Of a stretch of DNA of 64,000 nt, positions 34,299-41,791 are shown piece by piece (positions within the stretch are counted from its first letter, which is position 1; each line of letters opens with the position of its first letter). The stretch is from the NCBI RefSeq assembly GCF_006658505.1, contig NZ_VFUZ01000027.1, forward strand, positions 1 to 64,000, read 5' to 3'. Both the position numbers and the translations under genes were made by a program. A model generated the notes under the pieces. The model saw nothing but the letters and a program-made list of their open reading frames with translations. It did no database searches and was not told the DNA's origin. The DNA is from Mesorhizobium sp. B2-4-15. GTDB lineage: Bacteria; Pseudomonadota; Alphaproteobacteria; Rhizobiales; Rhizobiaceae.

Positions 34299-37211
34299 AT
34301 GAACATCAAGGCCGACTTCCCGACGCTCATCGAAGAGCTCGACTACGGAACCCCGGAATCGAAAGCGACCAAGCAGATCACGCTGACCGTCGATGGCCGC
34401 AGCATCAGCGTGCCGGAAGGCACCTCGATCATGCGCGCGGCGATGGAGGGCGGGGTCGAAATCCCGAAACTCTGCGCCACCGACATGCTGGACTCTTTCG
34501 GCTCCTGCCGCGTCTGTCTGGTCGAGATCGAAGGGCGCGGCGGCACGCCGGCCTCCTGCACGACGCCGGTCGGCGAAGGTATGATTGTACACACGCAGTC
34601 GGATCGCCTTGACGCCATCCGCCGTGGCGTCATGGAGCTCTATGTTTCCGACCATCCGACCGGCTGGAACGAAAAGGCCGGCACCGGCGCCAGCGAGTTC
34701 GACACGGTGGCGAAGTCGGTCGGCCTGACCGAGAACCGCTACGGCATCGAGGGGCGCAACCACGTCAAGCAGGAAGACGGCATCGCGCCCGGCCATGGCT
34801 CGCTGGCGGTCGACTACATCGCCCGTGATGAATCGAACCCTTACTTCACCTATGATCCGGCCCAATGCATCGTCTGTTCGCGCTGCGTGCGGGCCTGCGA
34901 AGAGGTGCAGGGCACCTTCGCGCTGACCATTGAAGGCCGCGGCTTCGAATCGCGCATGGTCGCCGGCATGCACGAGGATTTCATCGCCTCGGAATGCGTG
35001 TCGTGCGGCGCCTGCGTGCAGGCCTGTCCGACCGATGCGCTGCGCGAGAAAACCGTGCTCGAGAAGGGGCTGCCGGAGCGTTCTGCTGTCACCACCTGCG
35101 CCTATTGCGGCGTCGGCTGCTCGTTCAAGGCCGAGGTAAAGGGCGACGAGGTCATCCGCATGATGCCCTACAAGGAGGGCAAGGCAAACCACGGCCACTC
35201 CTGTGTGAAGGGCCGTTTCGCCTACGGCTACGCCACCCACAAGGACCGTATCCTGTCGCCGATGATCCGCGAGAAGGTGAGCGATCCCTGGCGTGAAGTG
35301 AGCTGGGAAGAGGCGATCGCCCATACGGCGAAGGAATTCCGCCGCATCCAGTATCAGTACGGACGCGCTTCCATCGGCGGCATCACCTCCTCGCGCTGCA
35401 CGAACGAAGAGACCTACCTCGTCCAGAAGCTGGTTCGGCAGGGCTTCCGCAACAACAATGTCGACACCTGCGCGCGCGTGTGCCATTCGCCGACCGGCTA
35501 CGGCCTTGGCCAGACCTACGGCACCTCGGCCGGCACGCAGGATTTCGATTCCGTCGAATTCACCGACGTCGCCGTCGTCATCGGCGCCAATCCGGCTACC
35601 GCCCATCCGGTGTTCGCCTCGCGGTTGAAGAAGCGGTTGCGCGAGGGCGCCAAGCTGATCGTGCTCGATCCGCGGCGCACCGAGATGGTCAAGTCGGCGC
35701 ATGTTGAGGCAGAGTACCACCTGCCCTTGAAGCCCGGCACCAATGTGGCGGTGCTCACGGCGCTGGCGCATGTCATCGTCACCGAAGGTCTTTTCGACGA
35801 GGAATTCATCCGCGAACGCTGCGACTGGGCGGAGTTCCAGGATTGGGCATCGTTCGTGGCCCTGCCGGAAAACAGTCCCGAAACCGTCGGCAAGCTGTCC
35901 GGCGTCGATCCTGAACTGATCCGCGGCGCGGCCCGCCTCTACGCCACTGGCGGTAACGGCGCGATCTACTACGGCCTTGGCGTCACCGAGCACAGCCAGG
36001 GTTCGACCACGGTGATGGCGATCGCCAACCTTGCCATGGCCACCGGCAATATCGGCCGGCCCGGCGTCGGCGTGAACCCGTTGCGCGGCCAGAACAATGT
36101 GCAGGGTTCCTGTGACATGGGCTCCTTCCCGCACGAATTGCCCGGCTATCGCCATATCTCCGGTGAAGCCGTGCGCGACATCTATGAGAGCCTGTGGGGC
36201 GTGAAGCTCGACGACGAGCCGGGCCTGCGCATCCCCAACATGCTGGATGCCGCCGTCGATGGCACCTTCAAGGGCATCTACATCCAGGGCGAGGACATTC
36301 TGCAGTCGGACCCCGATACCAAGCATGTCGCCGCGGGCCTCGCCGCGATGGAATGCGTGGTCGTGCACGATCTCTTCCTCAACGAGACGGCGAACTACGC
36401 GCATGTGTTCCTGCCGGGCTCGACCTTCCTCGAAAAGGACGGCACCTTCACCAATGCCGAGCGCCGCATCAACATGGTGCGCAAGGTGCTCGAGCCCAAG
36501 GCGCGCTACGCCGATTGGGAGGCGACGCAGGTGCTTGCCCGCGCCATGGGGCTGGACTGGAACTATCAGCATCCTTCCGAAATCATGGACGAGATCGCCA
36601 AGACGACGCCGAGCTTCGCCAACGTCTCCTTCGAACTGCTCGACCGTGTCGGATCCGTGCAATGGCCCTGCAACGACAAGGCGCCGCTCGGCACCCCGAT
36701 CATGCATGTCGACGGGTTCGTGCGCGGCAAGGGCAAGTTCATCCGCACCGAATATGTCGCGACGGATGAGAGGACCGGGCCGCGTTTCCCGCTGCTGCTC
36801 ACCACCGGGCGCATCCTCAGCCAGTACAATGTCGGCGCGCAGACGCGGCGTACCGACAATGTCATGTGGCACTCGGAGGACCGGCTGGAAATCCATCCGC
36901 ACGATGCCGAGAACCGCGGCCTGCGCGATGGTGACTGGGTGCGGCTGACCAGCCGTTCGGGCGAGACGACGCTGCGGGCGCTGATCACCGACCGGGTGTC
37001 GCCCGGCGTGGTCTACACCACCTTCCACCACCCGGACACGCAAGCCAACGTCATCACCACCGACTTCTCCGACTGGGCGACCAACTGTCCGGAGTACAAG
37101 GTGACGGCGGTCCAGGTCGGTGCCTCCAACGGGCCGTCGGACTGGCAGCGTGACTATGAGGAGCAGGCGCGCAACAGCCGGCGCATCGCTCCGCTGCAAG
37201 CGGCGGAGTAG
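34299..37211 (+). CDS. fdsA: NAD-dependent formate dehydrogenase alpha subunit (Mo-bisMGD)
   Basis: 970 aa, close to the known FdsA length. The N-terminal [2Fe-2S] ligands are Cys59, 70, 73 and 87; two [4Fe-4S] ferredoxin motifs follow (CIVCSRCVRACEE, CVSCGACVQACP), then CAYCGVGCSF of the catalytic domain. The molybdenum ligand is Cys395 with His396 in CARVCHSPTGYGLG; this is a cysteine and not a selenocysteine enzyme. The C-terminal molybdopterin-binding domain ends at about residue 930. It oxidises formate to CO2 in the cytoplasm. The TAGGAGCTGGCAG leader gives a good ribosome binding site. Confidence 0.95.
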   Translation: MNIKADFPTLIEELDYGTPESKATKQITLTVDGRSISVPEGTSIMRAAMEGGVEIPKLCATDMLDSFGSCRVCLVEIEGRGGTPASCTTPVGEGMIVHTQSDRLDAIRRGVMELYVSDHPTGWNEKAGTGASEFDTVAKSVGLTENRYGIEGRNHVKQEDGIAPGHGSLAVDYIARDESNPYFTYDPAQCIVCSRCVRACEEVQGTFALTIEGRGFESRMVAGMHEDFIASECVSCGACVQACPTDALREKTVLEKGLPERSAVTTCAYCGVGCSFKAEVKGDEVIRMMPYKEGKANHGHSCVKGRFAYGYATHKDRILSPMIREKVSDPWREVSWEEAIAHTAKEFRRIQYQYGRASIGGITSSRCTNEETYLVQKLVRQGFRNNNVDTCARVCHSPTGYGLGQTYGTSAGTQDFDSVEFTDVAVVIGANPATAHPVFASRLKKRLREGAKLIVLDPRRTEMVKSAHVEAEYHLPLKPGTNVAVLTALAHVIVTEGLFDEEFIRERCDWAEFQDWASFVALPENSPETVGKLSGVDPELIRGAARLYATGGNGAIYYGLGVTEHSQGSTTVMAIANLAMATGNIGRPGVGVNPLRGQNNVQGSCDMGSFPHELPGYRHISGEAVRDIYESLWGVKLDDEPGLRIPNMLDAAVDGTFKGIYIQGEDILQSDPDTKHVAAGLAAMECVVVHDLFLNETANYAHVFLPGSTFLEKDGTFTNAERRINMVRKVLEPKARYADWEATQVLARAMGLDWNYQHPSEIMDEIAKTTPSFANVSFELLDRVGSVQWPCNDKAPLGTPIMHVDGFVRGKGKFIRTEYVATDERTGPRFPLLLTTGRILSQYNVGAQTRRTDNVMWHSEDRLEIHPHDAENRGLRDGDWVRLTSRSGETTLRALITDRVSPGVVYTTFHHPDTQANVITTDFSDWATNCPEYKVTAVQVGASNGPSDWQRDYEEQARNSRRIAPLQAAE

Positions 37212-37213
37212 TC

Positions 37214-38044
37214 TTGAGCGCGCGCCGCAAAGCCACGACACAGATCTCGCGGCTGGCGCACCGCGCCAGCGGCACCGCTGCCGCCAACCGCATGGTGCCG
37301 GAGGAGACGCCGGTGGCATTCTCCTTCGCCGGCACCACCCATGCGGTGATGATGGCAAGCCCGGCCGACTTCGAGGATTTCGCGCTCGGCTTCTCGCTCA
37401 CTGAAGGCATCATCGCCGCTCCGGACGAGATCGAGGCGATCGAGGTCGAGGATCTCGGCGCCGGCATCGACATCCAGATCCGCTTGAAGGATCAAGCCAA
37501 TACACGCTTCGAAGCGCGGCGGCGGCGGCTTGCCGGGCCGGTCGGCTGCGGGCTCTGCGGAATCGAATCCATTGAGGAAGCGATGCGTTCGGTCGACGCC
37601 GTCGGTGCGTCAAGGCTTACGCTTGAGGCGAATGATATTACCCGCTCGGTCAAACTGCTGTCCAAGATGCAGCCGCTGCACAGCGAAACAGGCGCGGTGC
37701 ATGCCGCCGGCTTCTACATACCGGGCAAGGGTGTCGTCATGGCGCGCGAGGACGTCGGCCGCCACAATGCGCTGGACAAGCTGGCCGGCGCGCTGGCGAA
37801 AGCCGGCGTCGATGGCGCTTCGGGTGCCGTGATCGTCACGTCACGCGTCTCGGTCGAGATGGTGCAGAAGACGGCGGCGATCGGCTCTGCCTTCATCGTC
37901 GCCGTCTCGGCCCCGACCGCGCTGGCCATCCGCACCGCACAACAGGCCGGCATGACGTTGGTGGCGTTGGTGCGCGGCGACGATTTCGATGTTTTCACCC
38001 AGCCCGACCGCGTGGTTTTCGGAGTTACCCAGCATGTCGCATGA
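37214..38044 (+). CDS. fdhD: Formate dehydrogenase accessory sulfurtransferase FdhD
   Basis: 276 aa from TTG 37214, three bases after the fdsA stop. Conserved blocks: EETPVAFSFAGTTHAVMMASPADFEDFALGFSLTEGII, GPVGCGLCGIES (CxxC loop, cysteines for persulfide relay), HAAGFYIPGKGVVMAREDVGRHNALDKLAG and VTSRVSVEMVQKTAAIGSAFIVAVSAPTALAI. FdhD hands sulfur from a desulfurase to the molybdenum cofactor so that FdsA can be activated. Its 3' end overlaps fdsD by 11 bases. Confidence 0.94.
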   Translation: MSARRKATTQISRLAHRASGTAAANRMVPEETPVAFSFAGTTHAVMMASPADFEDFALGFSLTEGIIAAPDEIEAIEVEDLGAGIDIQIRLKDQANTRFEARRRRLAGPVGCGLCGIESIEEAMRSVDAVGASRLTLEANDITRSVKLLSKMQPLHSETGAVHAAGFYIPGKGVVMAREDVGRHNALDKLAGALAKAGVDGASGAVIVTSRVSVEMVQKTAAIGSAFIVAVSAPTALAIRTAQQAGMTLVALVRGDDFDVFTQPDRVVFGVTQHVA

Positions 38045-38345
38045 CGAAGATCACATCATGAGCACCAGCGAAAAGCTGATACGCATGGCCAACCAGATCG
38101 CTGCCTTTTTCCATTCCAGGCCGCGCGAGGAAGGCATTACCGGCGTTGCCGAGCACATCAACAAGTTCTGGGAGCCGAGGATGCGGCGGCAGTTCTTCGA
38201 GATGCTGGACAGCGGCGCCGAAGGCTTCGACGAACTCGTCGTGGTAGCCTCCGCCAGGATCAAGCGCCCAATCACGCCGGCCGAGGCGGATTTGAAACTC
38301 GGGCTCAAGGTTCCTCCGGGCGACGCTGCCGCATCGCAGAAATAG
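38034..38345 (+). CDS. fdsD: Formate dehydrogenase delta subunit
   Basis: 103 aa from ATG 38034; a second in-frame ATG at 38058 would give a 95 aa protein beginning MSTSEKLIRMANQIAAFF. The NQIA..F...PREEGITGVAEHINKFWEPRMRRQFFEM pattern is that of the small FdsD subunit, needed for cofactor insertion and assembly of FDH rather than catalysis. It overlaps fdhD by 11 bases and ends the fds operon; a weak GC hairpin (GGCC-TGAC-GGCC) with a T-rich tail follows the stop. Confidence 0.88.
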   Translation: MSHDEDHIMSTSEKLIRMANQIAAFFHSRPREEGITGVAEHINKFWEPRMRRQFFEMLDSGAEGFDELVVVASARIKRPITPAEADLKLGLKVPPGDAAASQK

Positions 38346-38414
38346 CCGGGGGCCTGACGGCCTTATATTTCTTTCCGCTAAAGTTTAAGCTGCCGCCATC
38401 GACGCGGCTCTGCT

Positions 38415-40010
38415 ATGGTCGGCGATCAGAAATCGTCAGGCCAGGCGGAACAACTCGTGAGGCCGATCGAGACTCGATATGCAGTCAGTGGCGAGGTGCG
38501 GATCGCTTATCAGGTGGTCGGCCAGGGGTCGCTTGATCTCGTTTTCATCCCTGGTTTCATTTCCAATCTCGACCTGCATTGGGAAGACGAGGGCTATACC
38601 AGGCTCCTGAAACGGCTTTCGGCATTCTCGCGGCTGATCCTGTTCGACAAGCGTGGCACGGGTCTTTCCGACCGTGTCGATATCCATCACCTGCCCAGCC
38701 TCGAAACCCGCATGGACGATGTGCGCGCGGTGATGGACGCGACCGGCAGCGGCCGGGCCGCATTGCTCGGGGCCTCCGAGGGCGCGCCGATGGCAATGCT
38801 GTTTGCCGCCACCTATCCGGAGCGGACGCGAGCACTGGCGCTCTATGGCGGCTATGCGCATTTCCACAAATGGGTGATGCCGCCCGAACGGCTCGAGGCC
38901 TTCATCGAAACGGCCGAAACGGGCTGGGGCACCGGCGCCACCTTGCCCAATTTCGCACCCGGCCGGGTGGATGACCCGCATTTCTCGACCTGGTGGGCAC
39001 GCTTCGAGCGCCAGTCGGCGAGCCCGACCGCGGCGGCGGCACTGGCACGGATGAACGCGGAAATCGATGTGCGCGGCGTGTTGGCGGCGATCAGCGCGCC
39101 AACGCTGCTGATCCACCGCCGCAACGATGTCCGGGTCGATCCCGACGCCAGCCGATTCCTGGCCAGGAATATCCCGAATGCGCGGCTGGCCGAGATCCCG
39201 GGACGCGACCATCCAATCTGGACCGGCGATGTTGACCGGGTGGCCGACCTGATCGAGGAATTCCTCACCGGCGAATGCGCGGTGACGGAAGCCGAACGCG
39301 TCCTGGCAGCGCTGCTGGTGACGCGCATCTACGACACGGCAAGGCTTGGCGACCGGATGTGGAGCGAACGCAGCCAGCGCTTCCAGGAAACATGGCGAAC
39401 GCTTGTCGGGCGCCATGGCGGGCGCTGCGTGGATATGCATGGCGAAATGATGATTTCTCGTTTCGACGGGCCAGGGCGTGCCTTGCGTTGCGCGGCGGCG
39501 TTGCGCGAAGCTGCACAGCAAATCGGCGTGGCGAGTGCCCAGGGCGCGCATGTCGGCGAGATCGAGGCGCGCGGGCCACCGGCCGGATTGACAGGCCGCG
39601 TGACAATGCACCTCGCCACCCATGCCGGGCGCGGCGACATACTGGCGTCGCGGCTGGTCGCTGACCTGGCAGCCGGCTCCGGGCTTCATTTCGCCGACGC
39701 CGGCCGCATCAGCATCGACGAGTTGGACGAGCCCATGGCACTTGTCCGGGCGATGTCCGAACAGCATCTGGAACCGGCCTGCCGCCCCAAGGCCAAGGCG
39801 ACCGAGCCCGCTTGCCTGACGGCGCGCGAGAGCGAGGTCGTGAATCTGATCGCCGCCGGCAAGAGCAATGCCGCGATCGCCGCCGAACTCAGGCTGAGCG
39901 AACATACGGTCAAGCGCCATGTCGCCAACATACTGCTCAAGCTCGACCTGCCATCGCGGGCGGCGGCGGCGGCATTTTCCGTCAGGCACACTGGCCTGGA
40001 TGGGCCATGA
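38415..40010 (+). CDS. Alpha/beta hydrolase - cyclase-like - LuxR HTH fusion regulator
   Basis: 531 aa in three parts. Residues 25-285 form an alpha/beta-hydrolase: oxyanion loop FIPGFISN, FDKRGTGLSD, nucleophile elbow LGASEGAPM with Ser121, and a late GRDHPIW with His. Residues 290-455 align by pattern with class III nucleotidyl cyclase domains (RHGGRCVDMHGEMMISRFDGPGRALRCAAAL) but lack the metal-binding aspartates, so catalysis is unlikely. Residues 468-522 are a LuxR/FixJ HTH (LTARESEVVNLIAAGKSNAAIAAEL...). No signal peptide. It lies at the head of a cluster of small exported and oxidoreductive proteins and its stop codon falls inside a 36-base repeat. Ligand sensing by the hydrolase fold is inferred. 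Confidence 0.82.
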   Translation: MVGDQKSSGQAEQLVRPIETRYAVSGEVRIAYQVVGQGSLDLVFIPGFISNLDLHWEDEGYTRLLKRLSAFSRLILFDKRGTGLSDRVDIHHLPSLETRMDDVRAVMDATGSGRAALLGASEGAPMAMLFAATYPERTRALALYGGYAHFHKWVMPPERLEAFIETAETGWGTGATLPNFAPGRVDDPHFSTWWARFERQSASPTAAAALARMNAEIDVRGVLAAISAPTLLIHRRNDVRVDPDASRFLARNIPNARLAEIPGRDHPIWTGDVDRVADLIEEFLTGECAVTEAERVLAALLVTRIYDTARLGDRMWSERSQRFQETWRTLVGRHGGRCVDMHGEMMISRFDGPGRALRCAAALREAAQQIGVASAQGAHVGEIEARGPPAGLTGRVTMHLATHAGRGDILASRLVADLAAGSGLHFADAGRISIDELDEPMALVRAMSEQHLEPACRPKAKATEPACLTARESEVVNLIAAGKSNAAIAAELRLSEHTVKRHVANILLKLDLPSRAAAAAFSVRHTGLDGP

Positions 40011-40035
40011 GGGCCATGGCGCTTTCGGGCGAAGC
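40000..40035. promoter_or_regulatory. 36-base repeat, copy 1 (before AhpD-like gene)
   Basis: This segment matches 29 of 36 positions with 41619-41654. Both begin ATGGGCCAT and end in CTTTCGGGCGAAGC. It overlaps the stop codon of the LuxR-type gene and lies 84 bases before the ATG of the exported AhpD-like gene. Shared promoter or operator for the adjacent LuxR protein is the simplest reading. Confidence 0.5.
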
Positions 40036-40118
40036 GGCCATACCGATGCAGGCGCTATCAATTCCCCCATGCAGGCCAGGCGGATGTAGCCGGTAAAGCA
40101 CTGCGAACGGAGGATGAA

Positions 40119-40598
40119 ATGCTCAAGTCGAAACTGAATGTCAGATCACTTGTGATCGCGGCAGGCATTGGCGCACTGTCCGCGATCTCTCCCGCAAAAG
40201 CCGAGGACGCATCGGCGACAGCCGCCTACAAGGACATCCAGGCGACGCTCGGCTCGGTGCCGGACATGTTCAAGACACTGCCTGACGTCGCCATTGCAGG
40301 CGCCTGGGCCGAGATCAAGGGCGTGCAGCTCAACCCCAAAACCGCACTCGACGGCAAGACCAAGGAATTGATGGGCCTCGCGGTCGCCTCGCAGATCCCA
40401 TGCCAGTACTGCATCTATTTCCACACCGAGGCGGCCAAGCTCAACGGCGCCAGCGACGAGGAGATCAAGGAGACGATCGCGATGGCGGCAATCGTGCGCC
40501 ATTGGTCGACGATACTCAACGGCAGCCAGGTCGATCTGGCGACCTTCAAGAAGCAGACCGACGACGTGTTCGCGGCGGTCAAGGCAAAGTCGCAATGA
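40119..40598 (+). CDS. Exported AhpD-like (carboxymuconolactone decarboxylase family) protein
   Basis: 159 aa; ATG 40119 follows GGAGGA. A Sec signal (KSKLNVRSLVIAAGIGALSAISPAKA, cleaved before ED) is clear. The mature part has IPCQYCIYFHTEAAKLNGASDEEIKE, an AhpD-type CxxC with Cys95, Cys98 and His102, and downstream ETIAMAAIVRHWS. The usual CMD/AhpD proteins are cytoplasmic; export to the periplasm is unusual and suggests disulfide or peroxide chemistry outside the membrane. It is the first gene after the LuxR-type regulator and is followed by a SnoaL-like gene after 79 bases. Confidence 0.85.
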   Translation: MLKSKLNVRSLVIAAGIGALSAISPAKAEDASATAAYKDIQATLGSVPDMFKTLPDVAIAGAWAEIKGVQLNPKTALDGKTKELMGLAVASQIPCQYCIYFHTEAAKLNGASDEEIKETIAMAAIVRHWSTILNGSQVDLATFKKQTDDVFAAVKAKSQ

Positions 40599-40677
40599 AC
40601 GACACTGCCCGTCGATGGACGTCGGGCACTTCCCGACATCAACCGCCCGACCGCGAAGACGGGCCATGGAGGATAAA

Positions 40678-41040
40678 ATGTTGACCAAGACCCACGCAGT
40701 GGACGGCACAGCGATCAAGAGGGCGATCGAAGGCCGTGACGGCAAGATGCTGTCGGGCTTCTATGCCGACGATGCAACGGTGCGGGTGATCGACCGCAAC
40801 AATCCGCCGAGCAAGCCGCGCGAGATCCGCGGCCGCGCGGCGATCAGCATCTTCTGGGACGACATCTGCAGCCGGGCCATGACCCACAAGGTCGACGCCA
40901 CCGTCGCGGAGGGCGACAGCCTCGCCTTCACCCAGGCCTGTGCCTATCCTGACGGCACGAAAGTGTTCTGCGCGTCGATGCTCGAGCTGAAGGACGGGCG
41001 CATCGCCCGGCAGACCGTCGTGCAAGCCTGGGACGAGTAG
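40678..41040 (+). CDS. SnoaL-like/NTF2-fold protein
   Basis: 120 aa from ATG 40678, placed after GGAGG with 5-base spacing. It contains GRDGKMLSGFYADDATVRVIDRNNPP, an NTF2/SnoaL-type opening, and ends with MLELKDGRIARQTVVQAWDE. Such domains bind small hydrophobic ligands or catalyse isomerisation or hydration. No signal peptide, unlike the other SnoaL-like protein of this cluster (43284-43769). Catalytic residues of a defined enzyme are not recognisable. Confidence 0.78.
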   Translation: MLTKTHAVDGTAIKRAIEGRDGKMLSGFYADDATVRVIDRNNPPSKPREIRGRAAISIFWDDICSRAMTHKVDATVAEGDSLAFTQACAYPDGTKVFCASMLELKDGRIARQTVVQAWDE

Positions 41041-41108
41041 TCAACCGCGGAAGCCTGTCAACCCCGATCGAACGGGATGGAGCTGTCTCAGTGCCGGAGC
41101 ACGCCCTC

Positions 41109-41140
41109 AAAATCGGATGCCACTTTTCGGGATCATGCTC
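41109..41140. repeat. Fragment of RIME-type repeat
   Basis: AAATCGGATGCCACTTTTCG followed by GGATCATGCTC resembles one half of the palindromic element at 61943-61993 (core ACTTTTCGGCATCATGCTC). Partner arm is missing, so this is a decayed fragment. It occupies most of the 124-base gap before the next gene. Confidence 0.4.
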
Positions 41141-41164
41141 GGCCGTAACCGGAGGAGAAGAAAA

Positions 41165-41479
41165 ATGTTCAGCGCCAGATGGCAGATCGATGCCAAGTTC
41201 GGACACAAGCAGACCGTGCTCGAATTGATGAAGAAATGGGAGCGCGAGATCGGCTCACAAGTCGGTCTCGCCGACCTTGAGTTTCGGATCATGACCGGCT
41301 CGATCGGCGCCCGGGAGGCGACGGTCGAATCCCATCACCAGGTCGAGAGCCTGGCCCAGTTGGAGGCGTTATTCGCCAAGATCGCCAAGATCGACGCGCA
41401 CGCCAAATGGGGCAAGGAGATGGAGCCCTATGTCGTGTCGGGGACCAGTCTCTGGCAGATTTTCCGCATCGTCGAATAG
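41165..41479 (+). CDS. Small NIPSNAP-like hypothetical protein
   Basis: 104 aa; ATG 41165 follows GGAGGAGAAGAAAA. The sequence MFSARWQIDAKFGHKQTVLELMKKWEREIG... and FAKIAKIDAHAKWGKEMEPYVVSGTSLWQIFRIVE has the beta-alpha-beta layout of ferredoxin-like dimeric alpha/beta barrel proteins (NIPSNAP, antibiotic-biosynthesis monooxygenase, Dabb). No catalytic signature is evident. No signal peptide. It belongs to the LuxR-type cluster by orientation and spacing; function unknown. Confidence 0.68.
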   Translation: MFSARWQIDAKFGHKQTVLELMKKWEREIGSQVGLADLEFRIMTGSIGAREATVESHHQVESLAQLEALFAKIAKIDAHAKWGKEMEPYVVSGTSLWQIFRIVE

Positions 41480-41618
41480 AAGCGGTCGAGCGCCGGAAGA
41501 GGTCTGCGAGCACCATGGAAAAGGGTAGCAGCGACGGGCGGCCACCTTCGTGGTGCAAGCAACCCAAGCGCGAGGGCTCGGGCATCCCGCAGCTTGCGGG
41601 AGCCAGCCTATGGCTCTC

Positions 41619-41654
41619 ATGGGCCATCATACCATTGGCCCTTTCGGGCGAAGC
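41619..41654. promoter_or_regulatory. 36-base repeat, copy 2 (before FAD oxidase gene)
   Basis: Second copy of the repeat at 40000-40035 (29/36 identical). It sits in the 312-base gap (41480-41791), 138 bases before the ATG of the berberine-bridge-type oxidase gene. The rest of that gap contains no credible gene; some similarity to the region behind copy 1 continues for a short distance (GATGCAGGC versus GGTGCAATG). Confidence 0.5.
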
Positions 41655-41791
41655 AGCGGAGAATCAGATCGGTGCAATGTGCCGTTCCTGCGCCATCCCT
41701 ACGCACCCGCCGGATGGGCGGCACAAACAACTAACAAGATTAGTCCTCGCGGCGAAGCCGCATGGCGCGGGCGCGACCAGGGAGAAAACCG

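Noticed and set aside
34254..37358. A 1034-codon open frame antisense to fdsA, and similar long antisense frames (for example 12110-13675 opposite dppA)
   Set aside because: High GC and third-position bias keep antisense frames open in this genome. The translations are rich in Arg/His/Asp/Ala without domains, and the sense strand codes for clear families.
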